DNA from: an uncultured Slackia sp.
GTDB taxonomy: Bacteria; Actinomycetota; Coriobacteriia; Coriobacteriales; Eggerthellaceae
NCBI GenBank assembly: GCA_937895975.1
Contig: CALBLG010000017.1
Coordinates: forward strand, 1-18,372
Direction: 5' to 3'
Length of the DNA: 18,372 bases
Each line of letters starts with the position of its first letter. Position 1 is the stretch's first letter. The translations under genes were made by a program, and so were the position numbers. Shown piece by piece: positions 1-7,928 of this stretch. Below the pieces are notes generated by a model that did not search any database, was not told the origin of the DNA, and worked only from the letters and a program-made list of their open reading frames with translations.

Positions 1-219
1 GCCGAGCGGCTCGAGCCGGGCTTTCACCTCGTCGATCGCGGCGTGCATCTCGCTTTCCGCGAATCCCGCCGCGCGCCATGTGAAGAGGTTTGCTGGCTTG
101 ATGCCCGCGAGCGTGGGCGCGGCGTGGCGCACGAGCTTTGCTTCGAAATTGTAGACCGCCATGCCTTTATGAACGGTATAGCTGCCAAGCGGGGCGGCGA
201 GTGAAATGATAGGTGGCAC
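1..219 (-). CDS. DUF3793 family protein, 3' end outside window
   Basis: The reading frame begins with GTG at 219-217 behind GGAGG (228-224) and stays open to the left edge, giving the first 73 residues. I chose this start because of the Shine-Dalgarno and because the protein begins sensibly (M-P-P-I-I-S-L). Residues 29-49 read like the conserved N-terminal stretch of DUF3793 proteins (LVRH-x-APTLAGIKPANLF). From memory many members have Cys where this one has the first Ala of HAAPTL, so that residue may be a variant. DUF3793 proteins occur in Firmicutes and Coriobacteriia and have no established biochemical role, so none is assigned here. It is divergent from purL. The family call is from recall of the motif and the C-terminal part cannot be seen. 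Confidence 0.72.
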   Translation of the reverse strand, partial: MPPIISLAAPLGSYTVHKGMAVYNFEAKLVRHAAPTLAGIKPANLFTWRAAGFAESEMHAAIDEVKARLEPLG

Positions 220-534
220 GATTCCTCCAAACGCGGCGCGGACGGCCGCATTTCATCGATGGCTTTTGTGATGGCGCATTTAATAGTTGCCGTTGGCTAA
301 CATGCATACGCTTATACATGAGCTTGGACGCGATGCCAAGGCTTTTCGCGAAAAAAGTTATATAAGGATTACAAAATAGAAGACTGATGGCGTGCAACGG
401 GAGGGGCGTCGGCTATTTTCGTGCGTTTGCCCCAGTGTTTGGCTTTCGCTGGCACTCGAGCACGCGATAGTGGGCTATCATGGCTGGGTTATGCGAATGG
501 CCAAACTTGAATCTTGATGGAAGGGCGGAACTCC
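220..534. other. Divergent intergenic region, DUF3793 / purL
   Basis: A 315-base gap between two divergent starts that should hold promoters for both. It is AT-richer than the flanking genes, particularly 341-385. The only clear structure is a perfect 12-base palindrome at 343-354, listed separately. TATCAT at 476-481 could serve as a -10 for purL, but no matching -35 is seen. No RNA gene or riboswitch was recognised. Confidence 0.6.
343..354. promoter_or_regulatory. Perfect palindrome TTTTCGCGAAAA, possible operator
   Basis: TTTTCGCGAAAA is its own reverse complement and lies in the divergent DUF3793/purL promoter region. Its TTCGCGAA core recurs inside a palindrome upstream of the malic enzyme (10461-10475). 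It could be an operator, but nothing in the window identifies a regulator that binds it. Confidence 0.3.
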
Positions 535-3500
535 ATGGTTTCACGCATCTACGTTGAGAAGCGACCCGGTTTCGATGTTGAGGCGCGCCAGCTTGCGGCT
601 GAGCTGCGCCAAATCCTCGGCATCGAGGGGCTTTCCCACGTGCGCCTGATTAATCGCTACGACGTCGAGGGTATTTCCCGGGAGCTTTTCGAACAGTGCA
701 TTCCCACGGTATTCAGCGAGCCGCAGGCCGACAACGCCTGGGCCGAGTTGCCGGTCGAGGGCGTTTCCGTTGATGCGAACGGCAAGGCCACCGCGCCTGC
801 GGGCGTGGCGGTGTTTGCAGTGGAATATCTGCCTGGCCAGTTCGACCAGCGCGCCGATTCCGCCAGCGAGTGCGTGCAGCTGATCAGCCAGGGCGAGCGT
901 CCCGACGTGCGCTCGGCGAAGGTGTACGTGCTCGAGGGCGCGCTTTCCGATGCCGACATCGACGCAATCAAACATTATGTGATCAATCCTATCGAGGCCC
1001 GCGAGGCCTCGCTTGCGTTGCGTGACACGTTGCATATGCAGGCGGCCGACCCAAAGCCCGTCGAAGTGCTCGACGGCTTCATCGATTTGGACCAGGCGGG
1101 CTTGAAGGCGTTTCTTTCCGAGCGCGGCCTGGCGATGGATTTGGCCGACATCGAATTCTTCCAGAGCTATTTCAAGAACGAGGGCCGCAACCCCACCATC
1201 ACCGAGGTGAAGGTCGTCGACACGTATTGGTCTGATCATTGCCGCCACACCACGTTCGGCACCGAGTTCACCGACGTGGCCATCGACGACGCATGCGTGC
1301 AGGCCGCGTTCGACCAATACCTGGCCATGCGTGCCGAACTGGGGCGCGAGCACAAGCCGGTTTGCTTGATGGACATGGGCACCATCGGCGCGAAGTACTT
1401 GAAGGCCAAGGGCGTTATGACCGGCGTCGACGAGTCCGATGAAATCAACGCCTGCACTGTGAAGGTGACGGTCGACGTTAACGGCAAAGACGAAGACTGG
1501 CTGTTCCTGTTCAAGAACGAGACGCACAACCATCCCACCGAGATCGAGCCGTTCGGCGGCGCGGCCACGTGCGTGGGCGGCGCCATCCGCGACCCCCTGT
1601 CGGGGCGCAGCTACGTGTACCAGGCCATGCGCGTGACCGGCGCGGCCGACCCCACGCGTCCCGTCGCCGAAACGCTTCCCGGCAAGCTGCCGCAGCGCAA
1701 GCTGGTGACCACTGCGGCCGCGGGCTATTCCAGCTATGGCAACCAGATCGGCCTGGCCACCGGCCAGGTGCATGAACTGTACCACCCGGGCTACGTGGCC
1801 AAACGCATGGAGGTGGGTGCCGTTGTGGGCGCCACGCCGGCCGACCACGTGCGCCGCGAATGCCCTGCGCCCAGCGACAAGGTGGTGCTGCTCGGCGGCC
1901 GCACGGGCCGCGATGGCATCGGCGGCGCAACGGGCTCGTCGAAAACGCAGAACGTCGACAGCATCGAAACCTCAGGCGCCGAAGTGCAGAAGGGCAACGC
2001 GCCCGTCGAGCGCAAAATCCAGCGCCTGTTCCGTCGCGGCGACGCGTGCCGCCTGATTAAGCGCTGCAACGACTTCGGCGCGGGCGGCGTGTCGGTTTCC
2101 ATCGGCGAGCTGTGCGACGGCCTGTCGATCGACCTCGACATGGTTCCCAAGAAGTACGAGGGCCTCGATGGCACCGAGCTGGCCATTTCCGAAAGCCAAG
2201 AGCGCATGTCGGTGGCGCTTGCCGCCGAAGACGTGGACGAGTTCATCGGCTATGCGCACGAGGAAAACCTCGAGGCCGTGGTGGTGGCCACTGTCACCGA
2301 AGACCCGCGTCTGCTTATGACGTGGCGCGGCGACGCGATCGTCGATATCTCGCGTGAGTTCTTGAATTCCAACGGCGCGCCGAAGCATCAAGCGGCGCAT
2401 GTGGTGGCGGCGCAGGCGTATGCGCCGCACTGGGAAGGCGGCACGCTGGCCGAGCGCATGCATTCGCTCGTGACCGATTTGAATGTGTGCTCGAACAAGG
2501 GTTTGGGCGAGCGCTTCGACTCCACCATCGGCGCGGCCACGGTGCTTATGCCGTTCGGCGGCGAGCGCCAGCTGACGCCTGCGCAGGCCATGGTGGCGAA
2601 ATTCCCCGTCGATGGAGAGACGAACACCGCGAGCGCCATGGCGTGGGGCTTCAACCCCTACCTGATGGAGAAAGACCAGTTCCATGGCGCGTATCTATCG
2701 GTCGTGGAGAGCGTGTCGCGCTTGGTCGCCACCGGCTTCACGCGCGATGCGGCGTACCTGTCGTTCCAAGAGTACTTCGAGCGCCTGCGCGACGTGCCCG
2801 AGCGCTGGGGCAAGCCTGTGGCCGCCGTGCTGGGCGCGCTGAAGGCGCAGATCGATATGGGCATTGGCGCCATCGGCGGCAAGGATTCCATGTCGGGTTC
2901 GTTCGAAGAAGGCGACGTCGAAATCAACGTGCCGCCGACGCTTATCTCGTTCGCGGTTTCCACGGGCAAGGTCGACCGCGTGGTGTCGCCCGAATTCAAG
3001 GGAGCGGGCCATCGCGTGTTCCGCATCGCGCCGGCCTCCTACGATGAGGCGGGCTTGGTGCCTGCCGCCGACGCGCTGAACGCGACGTTCTCGCTGGTGG
3101 AGCAGCTGGTCGGCGATGGCGCCGTGCTGGCCGCCGCCACGCCGGGCTACGGCTGCTCGGCCGAGACGCTGTTCAAGATGTGCTTGGGCAACAAGGTGGG
3201 CGTGGTGCTCAACGACGTGCTTTCCGCCGATGCGCTGTTCAAACTGGCATACGGCTCGTTCTTCGTGGAGCTTGCCGATGACGCGCAGATTCCCGTGGTC
3301 GACGGCGTGCTGGTTGAACATGTGGGCGAGACGTCCGAGGCGTACGTGTTCGGCGCCGCTGGCGAGACGCTCGATATGGCCGAGCTGCAGGAGGCATGGG
3401 AACACGGCATCGAAGGCGTGTTCCCATATCGCAGCGCCGCCGACGATGCCGCCGCGCATGCGAAGGTCGAGAAGGTTTCGTTCTCCGACGCAAAGCCGCT

Positions 3501-4320
3501 CACGTTTGCCGGATCCATTGCCCGCCCGCACGTGGTGATTCCCGTGTTCCCGGGCACGAACTGCGAATACGACACGGCGCATGCCTTCGAGCGCGCCGGC
3601 GCCGAGGCCGAGGTGTTCGTGATCAACAACCTCACGCCCGCGAAGGTGGCCGAAAGCACGGCCGCGCTGGCCGAGGCCATTCGTCGCAGCCAAATCGTCA
3701 TGTTGCCGGGCGGCTTCTCGGGCGGCGACGAGCCCGATGGCTCCGCGAAGTTCATCACGGCGTTCTTCCGCGCGCCGCAGGTGACCGAGGCGGTGCGCGA
3801 CCTGCTGCAAAACCGCGACGGCTTGATGCTGGGCATTTGCAATGGCTTCCAGGCGCTTGTGAAATTGGGCCTGGTGCCGTATGGCGACATCGTCGATGCG
3901 ACGGCCGCCGCACCCACGCTCACGTTCAACGAGATTGGCCGCCACCAAAGCGGGCTTGTGCGCACGCGCGTGGCGTCGAATCTGTCGCCGTGGCTGTCGC
4001 GCTGCGAGGTGGGCGACGTGCACACGGTGGCCATTTCGCACGGCGAGGGACGCTTCGTGGCCAGCGACGAAGTTCTGGCGCAGATGAAGGCCGCAGGCCA
4101 AATTGCCACGCAGTACGTCGATGCCGCGGGCGAGCCCAGCATGGCGCTCGGCGCGAACCCGAACGGCTCGGTGTTGGCGATTGAAGGCATCACAAGCCCC
4201 GACGGCCGCGTGTTCGGCAAGATGGGCCACTCCGAGCGCAGCGGCGCGGGTCTGTACAAGAACGTGCCGGGCGATAAGTATCAGCCGCTGTTCGAAGGCG
4301 GCGTGAGCTACTTCGCGTAA
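535..4320 (+). CDS. purL: Phosphoribosylformylglycinamidine synthase (FGAM synthase), single-chain PurL
   Basis: Fourth step of purine synthesis: FGAR + glutamine + ATP to FGAM, in the cytoplasm. The 1261-residue chain carries all parts in one polypeptide. It has an N-terminal PurS-like part, then two AIRS-type halves with YWSDHCRHTTF (231-241), NETHNHPTE (from 328), an ATP-site glycine loop GGRTGRDGIGG (454-464) and GGKDSMSG (781-788). A C-terminal class I glutamine amidotransferase begins near 999 (HVVIPVFPGTNCE), with nucleophile Cys1102 in GICNGFQ and His1232/Glu1234 in GHSER. The N-terminal sequence MVSRIYVEKRPGFD fits the roughly 1240-residue clostridial-type family. ATG 535 is preferred over upstream TTG 514 and ATG 517 because GGAAGG/GGCGG (519-528) sits just ahead of it. 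The catalytic residues look intact. It stands alone with its own terminator, not in a pur operon within this window. Confidence 0.97.
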   Translation: MVSRIYVEKRPGFDVEARQLAAELRQILGIEGLSHVRLINRYDVEGISRELFEQCIPTVFSEPQADNAWAELPVEGVSVDANGKATAPAGVAVFAVEYLPGQFDQRADSASECVQLISQGERPDVRSAKVYVLEGALSDADIDAIKHYVINPIEAREASLALRDTLHMQAADPKPVEVLDGFIDLDQAGLKAFLSERGLAMDLADIEFFQSYFKNEGRNPTITEVKVVDTYWSDHCRHTTFGTEFTDVAIDDACVQAAFDQYLAMRAELGREHKPVCLMDMGTIGAKYLKAKGVMTGVDESDEINACTVKVTVDVNGKDEDWLFLFKNETHNHPTEIEPFGGAATCVGGAIRDPLSGRSYVYQAMRVTGAADPTRPVAETLPGKLPQRKLVTTAAAGYSSYGNQIGLATGQVHELYHPGYVAKRMEVGAVVGATPADHVRRECPAPSDKVVLLGGRTGRDGIGGATGSSKTQNVDSIETSGAEVQKGNAPVERKIQRLFRRGDACRLIKRCNDFGAGGVSVSIGELCDGLSIDLDMVPKKYEGLDGTELAISESQERMSVALAAEDVDEFIGYAHEENLEAVVVATVTEDPRLLMTWRGDAIVDISREFLNSNGAPKHQAAHVVAAQAYAPHWEGGTLAERMHSLVTDLNVCSNKGLGERFDSTIGAATVLMPFGGERQLTPAQAMVAKFPVDGETNTASAMAWGFNPYLMEKDQFHGAYLSVVESVSRLVATGFTRDAAYLSFQEYFERLRDVPERWGKPVAAVLGALKAQIDMGIGAIGGKDSMSGSFEEGDVEINVPPTLISFAVSTGKVDRVVSPEFKGAGHRVFRIAPASYDEAGLVPAADALNATFSLVEQLVGDGAVLAAATPGYGCSAETLFKMCLGNKVGVVLNDVLSADALFKLAYGSFFVELADDAQIPVVDGVLVEHVGETSEAYVFGAAGETLDMAELQEAWEHGIEGVFPYRSAADDAAAHAKVEKVSFSDAKPLTFAGSIARPHVVIPVFPGTNCEYDTAHAFERAGAEAEVFVINNLTPAKVAESTAALAEAIRRSQIVMLPGGFSGGDEPDGSAKFITAFFRAPQVTEAVRDLLQNRDGLMLGICNGFQALVKLGLVPYGDIVDATAAAPTLTFNEIGRHQSGLVRTRVASNLSPWLSRCEVGDVHTVAISHGEGRFVASDEVLAQMKAAGQIATQYVDAAGEPSMALGANPNGSVLAIEGITSPDGRVFGKMGHSERSGAGLYKNVPGDKYQPLFEGGVSYFA

Positions 4321-4371
4321 GGCGGGGCGCAATCCCCAGGCGCGGTGGGTTCGGTTTTCGATCGCGATTCA

Positions 4372-4401
4372 AAGGCCGGCTGGGCTTCAGCCGGCCTTTT
4401 T
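4372..4401 (+). terminator. Rho-independent terminator of purL
   Basis: Perfect 11-bp stem AAGGCCGGCTG (4372-4382) / CAGCCGGCCTT (4388-4398) with a 5-nt loop, running into TTTTT. It lies 51 bases after the purL stop. Confidence 0.93.
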
Positions 4402-4483
4402 GCGCTTGGAATTTGCTGGAGCGTCCTGCGCATTCGTCGTGCGCCATGCGGACTGGGCGGAAGACGTGGCTTTGCTTTCGCGG

Positions 4484-4706
4484 TGGTCGAAAACGCCGCG
4501 AGTCGGCCTTTTTGCGGCCGCCAACGTTCGAGATGGCAGAAAAACGCGACGATTGGGTCCCGTTTTGATGCTCTAGCGGGTTTGAAGCTTGGCTTCAGCT
4601 TGATTCAACGGCGAAACTCCAGTTCGCAATGGCTCTTGTTGGGGCTGGGCGATGGACTGAAGTTCGCACCCTTCGCAAAAAGACCTATTCGCCGCGTTTT
4701 CTGCCA
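4484..4706. repeat. Three copies of a ~34-nt motif, two of them forming terminal inverted repeats
   Basis: The 4402-4738 gap holds no convincing gene but contains a recurring motif. Copy A is 4484-4517 on plus (core CGAAAACGCCGCGA, then CTTTTTGCG). Copy B is from 4534 on plus (TGGCAGAAAAACGCG, then GGTCCCGTTTTG). Copy C is 4674-4706 on minus (TGGCAGAAAACGCGGCGA, then GGTCTTTTTGCG). B and C face each other, so 4534-4548 and 4693-4706 pair as a 14-bp inverted repeat with one extra A. Between them are two small hairpins: TGAAGC-TTG-GCTTCA (4583-4597) and GCGAA-N7-TTCGC (4611-4627). Copy C lies directly after the elp3 stop in the sense direction. It may be a miniature mobile element, a scattered intergenic repeat or a structured RNA/terminator; no transposase or clear target duplication was seen. 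Confidence 0.6.
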
Positions 4707-4738
4707 CGACTTTCGTCCAGGCGTGCTGTGGCGATGCG

Positions 4739-6610
4739 CTACTCCAGCACGCGATTCTGATACAGGCCCGCATCGTTGAAGCCGAGGCGCGCGTAGTAAC
4801 CGCGCGTGCCAACGGCGCTGATCACGTTGATGCTGGCGAAGCCCTCGTCGGCTGCGATTTCGCAGGCGCGCTCGACAAGCGCCTTGCCCAGGCCGCGGTG
4901 CTGCGCGTTTTGGCCGGCGCCGTGCAGGGCGGCAACTTTGCCATACACGTGCACTTCGCGAATCATCGCTTGGCCTGGCTTGATGGGGAAGGCGGGCTCG
5001 TCCTTCGCGAGCTTGGCGACTTCGTTCTGGCTTGGCAGCGAGAGGCGCAGAAAGCCCGCGATTTTGTTTTCGGGCGTCACCCATTGCAGAAAATGCTCGT
5101 GTGTATTCGCCGTTTCATATTCGTAATCGGCAAGCGACAGCTCTGCGATGTCGGTTTGGGCGCCCGCCAATTCGCGGTGGCGAATTTCTTGCACGGAGGC
5201 GTCGGTTTCGTTGGCAATGCGATCGGCCGCAGCCTCGACCACTTCGCGGAGGTTCACCTTCTTGTTGCCATCGACGATGTCGCCCGAAGAGAAATCGCGA
5301 ATCATGCGCGAGATGCGCGTGCAGGGCGGCGTGGCGATAACGTTGTCGGCGAGCACGCCAACGAGCTCTCGCTCGGAATAGGGATGCCAATCGCCCGCAC
5401 GCCAGCGGTGGGCGAGCCCCGTGCCGTCGATGAGCGCGCATGGATACATCTTCACCTCGTCGGGAAGGAATCGTGCGTCGGATACGAGCGTGCGATAGTC
5501 GGCGGCGTCGCCGGCGGGAGTGGCGCCCAACAGGTTGGCCATGAAATGAGCGTGTGATTTGAAGCCGAAGAGACGGCAGAGCGAAAACGCCTGCGCGATT
5601 TGGTCGGGCGTGGTGTGGCGCTTGTTGGCGTCGAGCACCCGGGGGTCGAGGCTTTGCACGCCCATCTGAATTTTCGTGCAGCCCAGCGCACGCATCAGCG
5701 CGAGCGATTCGCAGGTGATGGAATCGGGGCGCGTTTCGATGACCAGGCCCACATTGCGGTGGGCGCCGTTCACGTTGCGCCCATGCTCGGCGAAGACGTC
5801 GGCTAATGCAGCGGCTTGCTTGACGGCCGCGGCTTGCCATGCGGGGCTGTCGAAATACAGCCTGCGAACAGCCTGAGAATGCGTGAGCTCGCCTGCGGCC
5901 ACGTTCTTCTGCGTTTCGGCGCATGCTGCGGCAAGCGTATCGGGGTCGTGGGAAACGCCAAGGGCGTCGTAGAAGGCGCGGCGTTCGGCTTCGGTATGGT
6001 GGGCGAAGCCGTTGGCGGGTGCGTTATTGCTGGGCGCTGCGTTATCTGCATCGTTGAGTGCGCGGAACAGCTCGCGCACGAACCAAATGCGGTACGCCTC
6101 GGGGTAGTCGTTCCAGGTGCCGCCCAACACGATGAGCTCGATTTTATCGGTGACGTGTCCCATGCTGGCAAGCGCTCGCAAACGCGACGCGACCTGCAAA
6201 TACGGGTCGAAGCAATTGCGTTCGGCGCGCTGGCAGGCGGGTTCATTGTGCAGGTAGCTTTTCGGCATGCGCACGTCGTTCGGGCAGTAGATGCATGCGC
6301 CCGAGCATGTCCACGGTTTCGTGATGACGGTGATGGTTGCCACGCCCGATGCAGTGCGGCGCGGCTTCATGCGCAGCGTCTGCAAAATGAGCGCGTCTTC
6401 GGCGGGGGCGACGCCCCAAGCTTGCCAGCGAACTGGGTCGCTTTCGCGCACCCGCAGGAAATAGGGCAGCGCTCGTCGCTTCGAGATATGATCTTTGTTG
6501 TCGCGAATGCCTTGGTTATGAGCACGAACGATGTCTTCCAACTCGTTGGCGGAAAGCGCGCGCCCCAAATCGCGCACGCGCGCGAGTATGTCCAAAATGA
6601 AATCTTCCAT
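4739..6610 (-). CDS. elp3: Elp3-type tRNA U34 radical SAM / acetyl-CoA enzyme
   Basis: Elp3 uses radical SAM chemistry and acetyl-CoA to put a carboxymethyl group on C5 of wobble uridine in tRNA. The 623-residue protein shows both expected domains. The radical SAM part has the 4Fe-4S motif C102-x3-C106-x2-C109 in TCSGACIYCPND, followed by RMPKSYLHNEPACQRA, which is characteristic of Elp3. The C-terminal GNAT acetyltransferase (about 470-620) has Q-N-A-Q-H-R-G-L-G as its acetyl-CoA loop and ends in an RGYYARLGF segment. The length fits single-subunit bacterial/archaeal Elp3. ATG 6610 has no Shine-Dalgarno, but TACAAT lies 6 nt ahead, suggesting a leaderless message. It is on the same strand as the upstream TetR gene but is separated by a repeat element and its own promoter. 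Bacterial Elp3 is patchily distributed; its modification in this group is inferred. Confidence 0.93.
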   Translation of the reverse strand: MEDFILDILARVRDLGRALSANELEDIVRAHNQGIRDNKDHISKRRALPYFLRVRESDPVRWQAWGVAPAEDALILQTLRMKPRRTASGVATITVITKPWTCSGACIYCPNDVRMPKSYLHNEPACQRAERNCFDPYLQVASRLRALASMGHVTDKIELIVLGGTWNDYPEAYRIWFVRELFRALNDADNAAPSNNAPANGFAHHTEAERRAFYDALGVSHDPDTLAAACAETQKNVAAGELTHSQAVRRLYFDSPAWQAAAVKQAAALADVFAEHGRNVNGAHRNVGLVIETRPDSITCESLALMRALGCTKIQMGVQSLDPRVLDANKRHTTPDQIAQAFSLCRLFGFKSHAHFMANLLGATPAGDAADYRTLVSDARFLPDEVKMYPCALIDGTGLAHRWRAGDWHPYSERELVGVLADNVIATPPCTRISRMIRDFSSGDIVDGNKKVNLREVVEAAADRIANETDASVQEIRHRELAGAQTDIAELSLADYEYETANTHEHFLQWVTPENKIAGFLRLSLPSQNEVAKLAKDEPAFPIKPGQAMIREVHVYGKVAALHGAGQNAQHRGLGKALVERACEIAADEGFASINVISAVGTRGYYARLGFNDAGLYQNRVLE

Positions 6611-6616
6611 ATGCGA

Positions 6617-6622
6617 ATTGTA
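6617..6622 (-). promoter_or_regulatory. Probable -10 of a leaderless elp3 promoter
   Basis: On the minus strand TACAAT (6622-6617) is followed by exactly 6 bases and then the ATG at 6610, placing the transcription start at or next to the start codon. No Shine-Dalgarno lies ahead of the ATG. No good -35 at 16-18 bases was found. Leaderless messages are common in Actinobacteria. Confidence 0.55.
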
Positions 6623-6679
6623 GCGGATGGGTCAATGAGACGATTTGCTTGGCCCGTGGCGTCGCTTGCGCGTGCGCGC

Positions 6680-6825
6680 GCAAAAAAGCCGCAAATGTGC
6701 AGCCTGGCGCACGGTTTGATACGAAAGACCATGTGGGAAAACATTTGACCTGGTGTTTTGTTGGAGCGTAATAAAGATTCCGGTGACCGACGGTCGTAGG
6801 TTGCACATTTGCGGCTTTTTTTTGC
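6680..6825. repeat. ~146-bp element with 25-27-base terminal inverted repeats
   Basis: The left arm (6680-6704) and right arm (6799-6825, reverse complement) share an A-run (6 versus 8 A), then GCCGCAAATGTGC, then A(G/A)CC. The only differences are one base and the run length. The 94-base interior holds TTGACC (6745-6750) and TAATAA (6769-6774) spaced 18, a plausible plus-strand promoter with no plus-strand gene after it until 7929. Each arm ends in a T-run in its outward direction, so the folded element could also act as a bidirectional terminator between tetR and elp3. No coding frame is credible here, and no target duplication was recognised. Confidence 0.65.
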
Positions 6826-6877
6826 ACACGGGAGGTCGACGCCTCGGCGAAAAACGCGCCGTAAACTCTTTCGGGCG

Positions 6878-7588
6878 TTACTCGCGCCCCCAGGTCCAGG
6901 TTGCGGGGTCTTCGGGCGTGCGCCAGTTGCAAGGATCGGGCGCGGCCAGCGCTTTCGTGCCGGCGATGATGAAGTCGATGCCTTGGCGGAAACGTTCGAG
7001 CTCGGTGTCGTTTGCCGAGATGCGCGACCATTCGCCGCCCATGTTGGCATCGTCGCCCTGGGCGATTAATTCGAGCTGGCGTTTCGCCGCGACGTCGATG
7101 AACCCGGTGAGAAACGAGCGCAGCACGCCGTACATTACTTCGTACACCTCGAGCGGCATGCCTTGGTCGGTGTGCAGGTAGTACACGCTTTTCTGGTGTT
7201 GCTGCGGCGGGTTCAGCTGGGTTTTCAGCAGCATGATGCGGATATTGGGGTGGCGCAGGTTCGCTCGCAGCAGCGATTCGCATGTGCGGTGCAGCGTGTC
7301 TTCCCAATATTCGCCGGGCACGGGGGCATTGTCGTATTCGTCCGTCATTTTCTGGATTACCAAAAACAACAGCTGCTGCTTTGAGGGCACATAGGTGTAG
7401 ATGCTCATGGTGCCCATGCCCAACTTTTCGGCCAGCGCGCGCATCGAGAACTTCGCATAGCCGTGCGTGTCGATCATGTCGAATGCGGCGTCGACGACCT
7501 GTTGCTGCGTGAGCGAGCGCTCCATGCCCGGCTTTGATTTGCGGGCGCAGGTCGTCGGGCGTTCATCGAGTGCGGGCGTTTCGGCCAC
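6878..7588 (-). CDS. TetR/AcrR family transcriptional regulator
   Basis: A 236-residue predicted DNA-binding repressor. The N-terminal helix-turn-helix domain (about 20-75) has LTQQQVVDAAFDMIDTHG then FSMRALAEKLGMGTMSIYTYV, the usual TetR recognition segment (LG-x3-x-S-x-YxYVxSKxxLL). The C-terminal part is the ligand/dimer domain and is not informative about ligand. The GTG start at 7588 is chosen over an upstream in-frame ATG because AAGGAG (7599-7594) sits 5 bases ahead of it. TAGAAT (minus, 7658-7653) may be its -10, without a clear -35. It is divergent from the flavoprotein-cytochrome operon, whose promoter carries two matching palindromes, so that operon is its most likely target, probably along with itself. 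Confidence 0.9.
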   Translation of the reverse strand: MAETPALDERPTTCARKSKPGMERSLTQQQVVDAAFDMIDTHGYAKFSMRALAEKLGMGTMSIYTYVPSKQQLLFLVIQKMTDEYDNAPVPGEYWEDTLHRTCESLLRANLRHPNIRIMLLKTQLNPPQQHQKSVYYLHTDQGMPLEVYEVMYGVLRSFLTGFIDVAAKRQLELIAQGDDANMGGEWSRISANDTELERFRQGIDFIIAGTKALAAPDPCNWRTPEDPATWTWGRE

Positions 7589-7765
7589 GGTTGCTCCTTG
7601 GATGTTTGGGCGGACGCGTTTTTGTGCGCCGGGAGGGGTCGATATTGCACCGATTCTACCGCGCGGCGCCTCTTTTCGTGTTTGCATTGGGGCGTTCTAC
7701 CCATAAGCAGCACCGATGCGTGCAGCTGTCTGCCATATGCGCGAAGCGGCTTCACGAATTGCTGC

Positions 7766-7794
7766 TTGAAATACTCCGTACAGCGTACTAAGAT
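7766..7794 (+). promoter_or_regulatory. Promoter of the reductase-cytochrome operon
   Basis: TTGAAA (7766-7771), a 17-base spacer, then TAAGAT (7789-7794), placing the transcription start near 7801. One GTAC palindrome occupies the spacer and another lies just after the start. The message would have a leader of about 128 bases. The rest of the 7589-7928 gap holds the leader hairpins and, on the minus side, the weak TetR promoter. Confidence 0.7.
7776..7790. promoter_or_regulatory. Operator half-match 1 for the adjacent TetR protein (CCGTAC-N3-GTACTA)
   Basis: CCGTACAGCGTACTA has inverted GTAC cores three bases apart and sits between the -35 and -10, overlapping the first two bases of the -10. 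It matches the perfect site at 7811-7825 except in the last arm. Binding here would block RNA polymerase. Confidence 0.6.
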
Positions 7795-7810
7795 AGGCAA
7801 CGCTTTATCG

Positions 7811-7825
7811 CCGTACTATGTACGG
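7811..7825. promoter_or_regulatory. Operator 2 for the adjacent TetR protein, perfect palindrome CCGTAC-TAT-GTACGG
   Basis: Perfect 6-bp arms with a 3-base spacer, about 10-25 bases after the predicted transcription start. The centre is 35 bases from the centre of operator 1. Assignment to the TetR protein rests on the divergent location and the repeated site. Confidence 0.68.
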
Positions 7826-7906
7826 TCTTGTGCGACGAAGGAAGCGCAAGACCGCGCAATCGGCAAGCGAAGGAAGGGCGCCGCGGGCGAGAACGTCGCG
7901 CGGCGC
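7824..7906 (+). other. Two hairpins in the operon's mRNA leader
   Basis: The first pairs GGTCTTG(TG)CG from 7824 with CGCAAGACC (7845-7853), 9 bp with a 2-base bulge. The second pairs GCGCCGCG (7878-7885) with CGCGGCGC (7899-7906), 8 bp with a 13-base loop. It ends 12 bases before the GGGAGG ribosome site (7919-7924). Neither is followed by a T-run, so they are not terminators. They may affect message stability or translation. Confidence 0.5.
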
Positions 7907-7928
7907 TGCAACGATTAAGGGAGGAACA

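Noticed and set aside
514..534. Upstream TTG 514 and ATG 517 as purL starts
   Set aside because: The ribosome site at 519-528 lies downstream of both, and MVSRIYVEK from ATG 535 is the normal N-terminus of the family.
3396..4184. A 262-codon plus-strand frame inside the purL amidotransferase region
   Set aside because: It is a shifted reading of purL. The purL frame carries the catalytic Cys, His and Glu.
2695..4332. A 545-codon minus-strand open frame, and another at 541-1848
   Set aside because: Both are antisense to purL, whose motifs are continuous across the whole interval. The products are Arg/His/Ala-rich and unlike any protein family.
4402..4738. A 144-codon plus-strand frame across the purL/elp3 gap
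   Set aside because: It starts before the purL terminator and reads through the repeat motifs. It has no ribosome site and no recognisable protein features.
6846..6862. CGGCG-N7-CGCCG after tetR as its terminator
   Set aside because: The stem is only 5 bp and no T-run follows. Termination is more likely at the inverted-repeat element beyond.
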